From contig NZ_ML660161.1 of assembly GCF_007004725.1 (NCBI RefSeq), forward strand, positions 171,112-235,111: 64,000 nucleotides of DNA. Direction: 5' to 3'. Positions 1-7,039 of the stretch are shown piece by piece. The notes under the pieces were generated by a model, which had not been told where the DNA came from, ran no database searches, and was given only the letters and a program-made list of their open reading frames with translations. Each line of letters opens with the position of its first letter. Positions within the stretch are counted from its first letter, which is position 1. Made by a program: the position numbers and the translations under genes. The DNA is from Aliikangiella coralliicola. GTDB lineage: Bacteria; Pseudomonadota; Gammaproteobacteria; Enterobacterales; Kangiellaceae.

Positions 1-589
1 CATTTTGTTTCGACGCTTCGGCTAGTAGATGTTGTGTTGCCTGTAATTCTTTTGCCAATCTTTGTGATTCTAAAGACACAGCTTCCGCCTGTTGTGTATG
101 GTAACCCATTAATATGGCAAAGAAGTGGAATGTCGAAAACAGTAAAGATTGAAAAAATGCGGAGCTATATTGCCAATGAAACGCAAATATTGATGACCAT
201 GCACCAATGGTGAGAATCATGATGACAATAGCTGTGCTAATTTTAAAAAAGTGCGGCAATATTGCAACCCAGATAATAGTGAGTATTGGTAAAAATTCGA
301 GAGGTATGTACCAGATTATCAAAAGTGAAGCTGACAGCTGCACCGCCAAAAGAAGATAGTAATAAGGGCTTTTATCTGGAAACAAATTGTCTTTGGTAAT
401 GGCTAGAAAACAGCCGAGATATATCAAAAACAAAGTAACAACAATACCCAGTTTTTCTTGTCTTTGCGGGCCCCCGTTATAAAGCCAATAGAGGGTAATT
501 CCGAACACAACCATCCAGGTTGCAATTCCTGCAACTTCGGCAAGGCTGATACTGACTTTTGAAGTCTTAGGGCAAGTTTGACTGTTCAT
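1..589 (-). CDS. Sensor histidine kinase, N-terminal part (runs off the window)
   Basis: Reading leftwards from an ATG at 589 gives about 196 codons without a stop, reaching the window edge. The product starts MNSQTCPKTSK and has about six hydrophobic segments (roughly residues 17-36, 47-64, 80-98, 103-117, 118-136 and 145-163). A charged, helical linker (SLESQRLAKELQATQHLLAE) follows just before the edge. A multi-pass sensor followed by such a linker is typical of HisKA_3-type (NarL-partner) histidine kinases, but the catalytic domains lie outside the window, so the kinase call is inference; a diguanylate cyclase with a membrane sensor is the main alternative. It is divergent from the 7-TM protein gene at 805, with triple repeats between them. 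Confidence 0.6.
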   Translation of the reverse strand, partial: MNSQTCPKTSKVSISLAEVAGIATWMVVFGITLYWLYNGGPQRQEKLGIVVTLFLIYLGCFLAITKDNLFPDKSPYYYLLLAVQLSASLLIIWYIPLEFLPILTIIWVAILPHFFKISTAIVIMILTIGAWSSIFAFHWQYSSAFFQSLLFSTFHFFAILMGYHTQQAEAVSLESQRLAKELQATQHLLAEASKQN

Positions 590-727
590 GGCTAAATTAT
601 GGCAAAAATACTCCAACTTCGAAATAGGCCAAAAGTCACGGTTTTAATTCATGACTTTTCGCACTGATATTAACAACGATGCTTTCTTAAAATGAGTCAT
701 CAGTTCAAGGTCATGCTTCCTTGAAGT

Positions 728-775
728 CTGGGTTCTTTAAAACCTGGACTCTTTAAAGCCTGGATCTCTTAAAAC
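728..775. repeat. Three 16-bp tandem repeats upstream of the 7-TM gene
   Basis: Three adjacent imperfect copies of a 16-base unit are present: CTGGGTTCTTTAAAAC (728-743), CTGGACTCTTTAAAGC (744-759) and CTGGATCTCTTAAAAC (760-775), followed by a partial fourth (CAGGTAG). They end about 30 bases before the GTG start at 805, in the divergent region. The position fits binding sites for a regulator, possibly the partner of the adjacent kinase, but a slippage-derived repeat without function is possible. Confidence 0.6.
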
Positions 776-804
776 CAGGTAGCCGACAATAGTAGGAGAA
801 ACTT

Positions 805-1548
805 GTGCCTCAGTTAATTCATCAAATTGCATTTTACATTCATGTGATCGCTGGAAGTATTGCATTAGTGGTCTTCTGGTTGCCAATATTTGCTAAGAAA
901 GGCGACAAAAAACACCGCCGATTTGGGCAGTTGTTTGTTAACGGCATGTACGCAGTGTCTATAAGTGGTGTTCTCATGACTTTATTTGTGCTGGTTGATC
1001 CCATTGGTGTGAGAGCACCGGAGAGAAACCTCGACATTGAACAAGCTTATAACCTGGCGTATCAAAATCGAGTTTTTGCGGGCTTTTTGCTGATGTTGTC
1101 TATTTTAGTTTTTAGCAATGTCAAACAGTCCGTACTGGTACTGAAAGTTAAAGCGCAGAGAGAATTACTCAAAACACGGTTTCACATTGGGACAATTATC
1201 TTCTTAGGTATGGTAGGCCTGGTCGTTGGATGGATTGGATTTAGTGAGCAATTGCTATTACTTCAGATTTTTTCAGTATTGTCGGTCTTAAATTCGATAG
1301 GGATGTTGCATTATATTTATAAGTCAAATCTCAAGCAGCGTGAATGGATTATCGCTCATCTGGGAAATATTCTTGGGGCGGGTATCGGGGCCTATACTGC
1401 TTTTTTTGCTTTTGGCGGAAGTCGCCTATTTTCAGAAATTTTGACAGGTAACTTACAGGTTATTCCCTGGATAGCGCCGGGAGTCATCGGTGTTGTTAGT
1501 TCTATTTACCTGACAAAAAAATACCAACAGCAATTTCGAGTGGCTTGA
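805..1548 (+). CDS. Seven-TM membrane protein, DUF2306-like
   Basis: 247 residues, almost all in hydrophobic segments (about seven). The N-terminus carries the pattern HVIAGSIAL, then KKGDKKHRRFGQLFV, resembling DUF2306-type proteins, in which a conserved His near the first helix is followed by a G-x-x-HR-x-x-G loop. The start is GTG, chosen because AGGAG lies six bases upstream. The function of the family is not known. The next gene (TPR protein, 1608) is 60 bases downstream and probably co-transcribed. A diverged version of the same pair, a 7-TM protein followed by a TPR protein, occurs on the other strand at 33.8-35.7 kb. Confidence 0.65.
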   Translation: MPQLIHQIAFYIHVIAGSIALVVFWLPIFAKKGDKKHRRFGQLFVNGMYAVSISGVLMTLFVLVDPIGVRAPERNLDIEQAYNLAYQNRVFAGFLLMLSILVFSNVKQSVLVLKVKAQRELLKTRFHIGTIIFLGMVGLVVGWIGFSEQLLLLQIFSVLSVLNSIGMLHYIYKSNLKQREWIIAHLGNILGAGIGAYTAFFAFGGSRLFSEILTGNLQVIPWIAPGVIGVVSSIYLTKKYQQQFRVA

Positions 1549-1607
1549 ATTAGCTTACCCGTTGTTAGAACTCACTCATTTGAGCCAAAAATAAGAGGTT
1601 CCTTTAC

Positions 1608-2594
1608 ATGTCAAAGCCAACTGTTCGTACACACTTTCTGTTAATTTCATTTTTATTAGCGTCAATTATGTCGGCTTCTGCGGCCTGGGCCTCGTCGGCA
1701 ATTGATGCCTTCGAGCAAGAAGACTATCCAAAGGCGAAAAAGTTATTTCGTTCTCATTCTGACAAAATAGAGGCCGATTATTATCTTGGTAGAATTGCTT
1801 TGATTGAAAAAGAACTGGACACGGCTGAGGATTACCTGGAGAAAGCGGTTGAAGCATTACCTGAAAATCCTGATTATCATTTCTGGTATGGATTGGTTAA
1901 CGCACGCCAAGCGGCCAACGCTTCAATTTTTACTGCGCCAGGATATGCGTCCGATGCAAAAGCGCATTTTAAAAAGGCTTTGGCGATAAATCCGTCTCAT
2001 GTAAAAGCCATGAAAGGCTTAATTAGTTTTTATAGTAATGCACCTGCAATCGCCGGTGGTTCCGATGAAAAGGCGCTTGCTATGGCTGATAAACTCTATG
2101 CAGTGGATGCTAAGGAAGGTCTAATTAGTAAAATTGCCATTTATCGAGAGCAGCAAGAGCTCGATGATGAATTAAAAATAGCGCAACAGCTAATGAACGA
2201 TTTTCCAGACTCTCCAAGGGCATTGCTTAAAGCAGGCTTTGCCTATCAATATGCAAAACAATATGAGCGAGCGCTGGAGATTTTTGAAAAAGCAGTTAAA
2301 AAGCAAAATGAGGACGAAGCGAATTATTTAACTGGTGCTCTGTATCAAATTGGTAGAACGGCTGCGTTAAGTGAAAAGTACACTCAACGAGGGATTGAAG
2401 CTCTTAGGCGTTATCTTGAAAAAGATATCAGTTCAGATTTACCGAGCATCTATTGGGCAAAATTTCGGTTAGCGAGTTTATATCTGCGGCAGGGAAATAA
2501 GGAAGATGCCAGACAGTTGGCGCTGGAAGTTTCGAAGAATAAGGACGATGTGACTTTGGCGAAACGCGCTAAAAAATTATTGAAAAAGATTTAA
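1608..2594 (+). CDS. Secreted TPR-repeat protein
   Basis: 328 residues with a signal peptide (cleavage likely after ASAAWA, residue 28), then helical TPR-type repeats from about 30 to 325 (for example YYLGRIALIEKELDTAEDYL and ALLKAGFAYQYAKQYERALE). Expected to be periplasmic and to mediate protein contacts. It resembles the TPR protein at 33789-34859 through the blocks QAANASIFTAPGYASDAKAH and APAIAGGSDE; the other copy has QSASIFSKLGYAKDAKRY and APVMAGGDKD. It follows the 7-TM gene in the same direction, as in the second locus, and ends at a strong bidirectional terminator. The specific role is unknown. Confidence 0.75.
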   Translation: MSKPTVRTHFLLISFLLASIMSASAAWASSAIDAFEQEDYPKAKKLFRSHSDKIEADYYLGRIALIEKELDTAEDYLEKAVEALPENPDYHFWYGLVNARQAANASIFTAPGYASDAKAHFKKALAINPSHVKAMKGLISFYSNAPAIAGGSDEKALAMADKLYAVDAKEGLISKIAIYREQQELDDELKIAQQLMNDFPDSPRALLKAGFAYQYAKQYERALEIFEKAVKKQNEDEANYLTGALYQIGRTAALSEKYTQRGIEALRRYLEKDISSDLPSIYWAKFRLASLYLRQGNKEDARQLALEVSKNKDDVTLAKRAKKLLKKI

Positions 2595-2686
2595 CGACTG
2601 AGAAAAATGATCGAGCGCTTGTTATTCGATAGTGTGATGTGAATAGATGACATGAACTAATCAGAATCAATCAAACTTTTTCTTAA

Positions 2687-2720
2687 AAAAGCGCCAACTG
2701 TTATTTCAGAAGGCGCTTTT
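2687..2720. terminator. Bidirectional intrinsic terminator
   Basis: AAAAGCGCC (2687-2695) pairs with GGCGCTTTT (2712-2720) around a 16-base loop, with A/T runs on both outer sides. It sits between the convergent TPR gene and yceI and can serve both. Confidence 0.85.
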
Positions 2721-2726
2721 AAAGTT

Positions 2727-3317
2727 TTATTTCTTTTTAATTCCTTCGATATGTAATTCCAGGTAAACGTCTGCAGAAGCTGGTCCTAAATCCATTGGTA
2801 CGCCGAAGTCAGCCATGGTTATTTTGGCTTCGCCGCTAAATCCCGCTCGATAACCATTCCATGGATCTGGGCCTTCACCAATTTTTTCTGCATTAATCAC
2901 GATTTCTTTTGTGATCTTTCTGATGGTGATTTTTCCTTTGACTTTTAATTTCCCATCGCCTAAATCTTTAACCGAAGTGCTGACAAAGGACGCTTCGGGG
3001 AATTTTGAAACTTCGAGGAAGTCAGCGCTTTTTATATGCTTGTCTCGTTTTGCGTGATTGGAATCAAAGCTGCCGGTATTAACGTGGACCTTGATTTTAG
3101 AGGCAGATACATTTTTGGCGTCGTAGCTGAATTTACCTTCAAATTCATTAAATCGGCCCGTTAGCCAAGAATAGCCCAAGTGCTTAACTTTTAAATTAAT
3201 TGACGCGTGCGCGCCTTTATTATCAATTATGTACTCGGCGCTGGATGCCGCAGCGCTAACGGTCAGTAAGGCCGCGCCAAACAAAGCCTTCTTTAGCGTG
3301 ATTAATTTGGTGTTCAT
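2727..3317 (-). CDS. yceI: YceI family periplasmic protein
   Basis: 196 residues starting at the ATG at 3317, preferred over an adjacent TTG because GAGGAG is correctly spaced from the ATG. A signal peptide (cleavage after AAASSA) is followed by a YceI lipocalin-like barrel: EYIIDNKGAHASINLKVKH, then SGSFDSNHAKRDKHIKSADF and a C-terminal VYLELHIEG strand. YceI proteins bind isoprenoid or amphiphilic lipids in the periplasm. The gene lies just downstream of a cytochrome b561 gene in the same direction, the yceJ-yceI arrangement of E. coli, so the two are likely one operon. Confidence 0.93.
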   Translation of the reverse strand: MNTKLITLKKALFGAALLTVSAAASSAEYIIDNKGAHASINLKVKHLGYSWLTGRFNEFEGKFSYDAKNVSASKIKVHVNTGSFDSNHAKRDKHIKSADFLEVSKFPEASFVSTSVKDLGDGKLKVKGKITIRKITKEIVINAEKIGEGPDPWNGYRAGFSGEAKITMADFGVPMDLGPASADVYLELHIEGIKKK

Positions 3318-3354
3318 CAATAGCTCCTCAATTAAATTATGCGTGTATTTTTTG

Positions 3355-3891
3355 CTATAACATTCTTTTCAGGGTTTCATCTTTATCAATAAAATGGTGC
3401 TTGAGCGCGCCTAATGTGTGAATAACGGCGATTGCAATCAAAACATAAGCTGACCATTCATGAATATCTCCGGCAATATCTTCCTGGTTATCAAAAGCGT
3501 CAAATAAAGGTGGAATTTCAAACAACCCGAAAACATTAATGCCTCGGTGGTCGGCAGTGGAAATCAGAAAGCCGGTGATAATCAAAATAAACATCAATAA
3601 ATATAGGAGATTGTGTGCAATGGTCGCCGACCTTTTCTCCCACATTGCCTGCGAAGCAATAGGCTCAGGTTTACCCTGGGATAATATGACGATAAAGCGC
3701 GATATTAATAATATCGCGAAAAGTATTCCGAAACTTTCATGATAAAAGGGAGCTGTTTGATACCACTCGCTGTAGTAAGTGAGGTCTACCATCCACCAGC
3801 CAAGCGCAAACAGGCCGATAACAATGACTGCGCTCAACCAGTGAAAGGTCTTGCCAAGTGTCCCATAGGAATTTGGAGTATTTTTGAGCAT
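3355..3891 (-). CDS. Cytochrome b561 family membrane protein
   Basis: 178 residues with four transmembrane helices and the usual histidine ligands: FHWLSAVIVIGLFALGW near residue 17, YHESFG near 51, and IHEWSAYVLIAIAVIHTLGA in the last helix. Length and layout match bacterial cytochrome b561 (Ni,Fe-hydrogenase cytochrome b-like) proteins, diheme electron carriers of the inner membrane. It precedes yceI by about 40 bases on the same strand, as yceJ does in E. coli. No clear ribosome binding site precedes the ATG at 3891. Confidence 0.9.
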   Translation of the reverse strand: MLKNTPNSYGTLGKTFHWLSAVIVIGLFALGWWMVDLTYYSEWYQTAPFYHESFGILFAILLISRFIVILSQGKPEPIASQAMWEKRSATIAHNLLYLLMFILIITGFLISTADHRGINVFGLFEIPPLFDAFDNQEDIAGDIHEWSAYVLIAIAVIHTLGALKHHFIDKDETLKRML

Positions 3892-3954
3892 TGAGAATTA
3901 TTATCGATTATGAAGATCCTCAATATACTGCAAATTTGGTGATGAAATAAAGAG

Positions 3955-4323
3955 CTAACCCTCAGAATTGTCGAGTTTGTTTGCGACAGATACTGATTTT
4001 TTGGGGTTTAAGCCTAAGTGTTTATAGGAGTATTGCAGGTCTACCGCACGTCTTTTCATCTGGCATAAATCAGGTTTGACCCTGACGATTTTTAAGCGGT
4101 TTTCGTCAGTATCTTCTATTTCGACTCGAAAACTATCAAAAAATGTACAACCATTACTCACAGCGGTAATTGTGATAAAACCGTCTTTAAGTTGATAGTC
4201 TGTTAGCACTGCCATTTCTTCGCTTTGATGCGTAATTTTATTATTGCTGATAGCAGGTGTCAGGCTGCAGGAGAATTGACAGCACCCGATAGCGGTGGCA
4301 AATAAAATTTTATAAAGGTTCAT
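3955..4323 (-). CDS. Small predicted lipoprotein, unknown function
   Basis: 122 residues. The N-terminus (MNLYKILFATAIGCCQFSC) ends in a plausible lipobox, FSC, so the mature protein may be lipid-anchored at Cys19. A block around residues 55-85 (SNGCTFFDSFRVEIED, then KIVRVKPDLCQM) resembles SFGCTKTSHFELDY, then VIRLKQDQC, in the secreted protein at 28166-28570. The two probably belong to one family with two conserved cysteines. AGAGGA precedes the ATG. Function not recognised. Confidence 0.65.
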   Translation of the reverse strand: MNLYKILFATAIGCCQFSCSLTPAISNNKITHQSEEMAVLTDYQLKDGFITITAVSNGCTFFDSFRVEIEDTDENRLKIVRVKPDLCQMKRRAVDLQYSYKHLGLNPKKSVSVANKLDNSEG

Positions 4324-4409
4324 TCCATCCTCTAAACTAAATAGCTTTTTGAGATTCGTCGTTGTTATTTAACTGAACACAAAAATATAACGCGCTCAGG
4401 TCTATTTAT

Positions 4410-4502
4410 TTAGCTGAGCGTTAAGGCCAGTGATAATATGATCGCTATCGTTAAACTGATAACAGACACCAGGCCGCCCAGGCTTATTCGTTTACTTGTC
4501 AT
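4410..4502 (-). CDS. Putative 30-residue membrane peptide
   Basis: An ATG at 4502 preceded by AAAGGAAAATT (good Shine-Dalgarno and spacing) opens a 30-codon frame ending at TAA (4410-4412). The product starts MTSKRISLGG and continues as one uninterrupted hydrophobic helix (LVSVISLTIAIILSLALTLS). A short positive N-terminus plus a single helix is the usual look of small bacterial membrane proteins. The MITE begins 15 bases upstream of the start, so its original promoter may have been displaced. Coding status is inferred only from ribosome binding site and composition. Confidence 0.5.
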   Translation of the reverse strand: MTSKRISLGGLVSVISLTIAIILSLALTLS

Positions 4503-4517
4503 AATTTTCCTTTAAGC

Positions 4518-4815
4518 TAGGGCGTGTTTATCTTTCGTTCTTTGAGATTGCCGAAGTCATTTTTTTGTCCAGCAAGTGATGCGGCATCCCGACAAAAGAT
4601 GAGCCATGTAGTCATTCTACAGGTTCAGCTTTTAACGCCGCTGGACGAAAAAATGGCTCGGCCCTACGGGTTGTGGCTAAAACTTTACTACTCTGCGTTG
4701 TTTGTCGCTTATTTAGAATGACTAAACTGCGCTCCGCACGTCGGGGTGCCGAACCACTTGATTAGCAAACTTTTAGCCGCAACAATCTCAAAGAACGAAA
4801 GATAAACACGCCCTA
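4518..4815. mobile_element. MITE-like palindromic element with 33-bp perfect inverted repeats
   Basis: The left end (4518-4550) begins TAGGGCGTGTTTATC and its exact reverse complement occupies 4783-4815, a 33-base perfect match. Inside, further arms pair imperfectly: CAGCAAGTGATGCGGCATC (from about 4567) with the complement of the stretch ending near 4765, and AGTCATTCT with AGAATGACT. The 298-base element can therefore fold into one long hairpin. If the ends are read as GGGCGTG, a TA dinucleotide flanks both sides, as for TA-targeting (IS630/Tc1-mariner-like) elements. No transposase gene is present, so it would be mobilised in trans. Confidence 0.85.
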
Positions 4816-5071
4816 AATCTGTCCATTCAAACCAAGTGTATATTCCCACAAGAAACGTCTTTGAATTAGTAATATTCAGACATTTGTTAGTAAATATTGG
4901 ACTATTTAACGCAATATTGGCTAATTGGGGTTAAATAATAAACAATTAGTCGTTCTATCATTAAAAATGCTGTTTGCTGAACCTTGACTGAATTTAACCC
5001 GGTTGTTTTGCACAAATGTGACTAAAATCAGATCAAATTTTGGTTCCTGTTTAACTCGTTAAGATGATATG

Positions 5072-5107
5072 GCCCCCAAGTAAGCGACTGCTTTTTACTT
5101 GGAGGGC
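5072..5107. terminator. Hairpin downstream of the 5134 gene
   Basis: GCCCCCAAGTAA (5072-5083) pairs, with one bulge, with TTACTTGGAGGGC (5095-5107). It lies 26 bases beyond the stop of the minus-strand gene at 5134. There is no U-tract, so it may be a transcript-end stabiliser rather than an intrinsic terminator. The stretch 4816-5071 between MITE and hairpin shows nothing recognisable. Confidence 0.4.
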
Positions 5108-5133
5108 TAATATTAGACTGTGTGTTTTACGAA

Positions 5134-5673
5134 CTAGAATGTTATTTCTTTTGAATTTTCGAATGGAGAGACCATGACACTATCTTTGGTGCAGTAACGC
5201 GCTTCAGGATGTTTAGACTTCATCAACTCAACGATTTCATCGACTTGTTTTTTGGCGACATCAATCATTATCAGATAATAGCCTTCTTCTATTTTGTCGT
5301 GGAATGGCTTGAGTCTAAAGTTCTCATTTTGTGCACCGAATAATCCACCATGCCACGCACCAAACAGAATACCCGCTAAAAATATTCCAATGAGTATTTC
5401 AAATGGCACTTGTTTATCATGAATGGGAATCTGCGATAGAACCAAAGCGACGGTGAGTCCTATTGCTGTACCTTTTAATACTCCTATTTCGGCACTATGG
5501 ATAAAATCTGTTTTTTGAAGCATGTTGGCGGAGTGAATGTGGCGTTGATAGAGTCCTTTATCGTTTTTGCTTAACACATGGAAGTCCCAGTCTGTGATTC
5601 CAGCAGCATGGATATCATGTGAAATAGATTCGGTACTATCAATATTTTTGGTGAGGAAATATAGTCGTTTCAT
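5134..5673 (-). CDS. Membrane protein of unknown function, DUF1269-like layout
   Basis: 179 residues. A soluble N-terminal segment (MKRLYFLTKNIDSTESISHD, then GLYQRHIHSA) leads to two close hydrophobic helices at about residues 63-82 and 90-112 with a glycine-rich end (GILFGAWHGGLFGA). A soluble C-terminal strand-helix segment follows (EGYYLIMIDVAKKQVDEIVE). The arrangement, alpha/beta halves flanking a glycine-rich helical hairpin, resembles proteins annotated DUF1269 or 'general stress 17M-like'. CGGAGAAATACA precedes the ATG. Function unknown. Confidence 0.55.
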   Translation of the reverse strand: MKRLYFLTKNIDSTESISHDIHAAGITDWDFHVLSKNDKGLYQRHIHSANMLQKTDFIHSAEIGVLKGTAIGLTVALVLSQIPIHDKQVPFEILIGIFLAGILFGAWHGGLFGAQNENFRLKPFHDKIEEGYYLIMIDVAKKQVDEIVELMKSKHPEARYCTKDSVMVSPFENSKEITF

Positions 5674-5807
5674 TGTATTTCTCCGAGCAAAATAACACTT
5701 ATTTAACGTCGATGAGTCGAAGTTTTAAGTGTTCATTTATCTATTACTAAATTAGTCTAATTTTCTTGACTACTCCATTAGAAAAGCTGATTAAGTGAGT
5801 TATGTGA

Positions 5808-6962
5808 TTGAATGATATAAGTAGTTGGGCAAATATGACGAAGTTTGCTAAAAATGTGGTGTTGCTTGGTAGTTTACTATTGCCAGCGTATTGTCAATGT
5901 ACCCTACTAGTTTCAGGAGTAGGAACGCTACCCAAAAACAGACTTCTTTTTACGACTGTAGCGATAGTGATCACTGTTGCAATACTAATTATTCTTTGTC
6001 TTTATAGTTTTATTGTTTATCGAACAAAAGTGCTAGCCCAGGAAAAAAGTAAAGAGATAGTTACCTCGAAAAATTGAGAAATTTGCGAATGTCTCCCATG
6101 AGTTCCACATATTTCTGACCCTGACTTTAAGGCCATTAGCACAAACAATAAAAGGCACCAAAAAGAGTCAGTAGACAATCGTTTTGAATTTTCATCAGAT
6201 GCACTTGAAGAGCTCATTCTTAACTTATTTTCTAACGCAATTATATAACTGGAAGTTCAATTACCGTCGAGTCAACAATTTCCATTGTCCAGGATGGAGA
6301 ACAAGGTGTTATCGTCGCGAAAGAGTAGACTCTCGATATTATTATTAGCGACGCCGTGATGCCAAAACTAGTTGGTTATGAGGTGACCGAGGCGCTTCCA
6401 AGAATCCAATCACATTCCCATCATTCTGTTAACAGCCAAAGGTGATAAAGAAAGTCGTTTGAAAGGTTGGCAAGAAAATGCGGATGAGTATTTAACCAAA
6501 CCGTTTGACGTGGAAGAGTTGCACATACGAGTTAAAAACCTGCTTGATATTAGAAGCATTCTGAAAAAGAGGTTTGCGGAAAATCTATTTCAAGCTAAAG
6601 GCACGAAAACAGCTAGTAAGACTGTTCGGTCTCAGGAACTTTCCGACAAGTTTATTCAAAAGTTAGATGAGATATTAGAAAAACACTACACAGACTGTCA
6701 GCTAAAGGTCGGCGATATGGCGGCAAAAATCGCCATGAGCGAGAGACAACTATTCAGGAAATTAAAAAGTGTTGTTGACTTATCACCCACAGAATATATT
6801 CGAAGGTTTCGACTAGAGAAAGCAAAATTGTTATTAGAACAGGGTAAACCAGCAAGCTTCGCTTATCTTGAAGTTGGCTTTTCTTCGCAGAGTTATTTTA
6901 GTAAATGTTTTAAGGCTCAGTTTGGCTGCTTGCCATCAGAATATAAAGCAGGTATAGATTAA
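5808..6962 (+). pseudogene. Decayed hybrid histidine kinase / response regulator / AraC gene
   Basis: Pieces of one hybrid regulator lie in order but in different frames. 5808-6077 has a signal-like N-terminus and a transmembrane helix (ITVAILIILCLYSFIVYRTK). The next piece, IEKFANVSHEFHIFLTL from about 6073, is a decayed H-box reached by a one-base shift in an A5 run near 6069-6073 and closed by a TAG at 6172. DALEELILNLFSNAI at 6198 is the kinase N-box in another frame. LDIIISDAVMPKLVGYEV at 6332 is the receiver phospho-acceptor region, after a TAG at 6326 and in a third frame. From 6423 the receiver end and AraC domain are intact. The sensor domain and ATP-binding G-boxes are missing, so several frameshifts, stops and deletions have accumulated. 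Confidence 0.85.
6459..6962 (+). CDS. Surviving receiver end plus AraC-type DNA-binding domain
   Basis: An open 167-codon frame at the 3' end of the decayed regulator. It begins inside the receiver (LKGWQENADEYLTKPFDVEE, containing the conserved Lys-Pro) at a TTG and continues through an intact AraC/HTH_18 domain of about residues 65-165 (KVGDMAAKIAMSERQLFRKL; SYFSKCFKAQFGCLPSEYKA). Without the phospho-acceptor part it could not act as a normal response regulator. It might still bind DNA if translated, but no obvious ribosome binding site precedes the TTG. More likely a remnant. Confidence 0.45.
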   Translation: MKGWQENADEYLTKPFDVEELHIRVKNLLDIRSILKKRFAENLFQAKGTKTASKTVRSQELSDKFIQKLDEILEKHYTDCQLKVGDMAAKIAMSERQLFRKLKSVVDLSPTEYIRRFRLEKAKLLLEQGKPASFAYLEVGFSSQSYFSKCFKAQFGCLPSEYKAGID

Positions 6963-6994
6963 GAGAAATCACTATTGGTTTCTGCTTATGCAAT

Positions 6995-7015
6995 GGTGCC
7001 TGCAAAACAGGCACC
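6995..7015. terminator. Intrinsic terminator between convergent genes
   Basis: GGTGCCTG (6995-7002) and CAGGCACC (7008-7015) form a perfect 8-bp stem with a CAAAA loop, followed on the plus strand by TTCGATTTT. It separates the decayed regulator from the convergent surface-protein gene. Confidence 0.7.
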
Positions 7016-7039
7016 TTCGATTTTCATACAAATGGCTGA

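Noticed and set aside
4524..4721. 65-codon open frame inside the MITE
   Set aside because: It lies entirely within the palindromic element, including its inverted repeat, and has no ribosome binding site; similar frames follow the element wherever it occurs.
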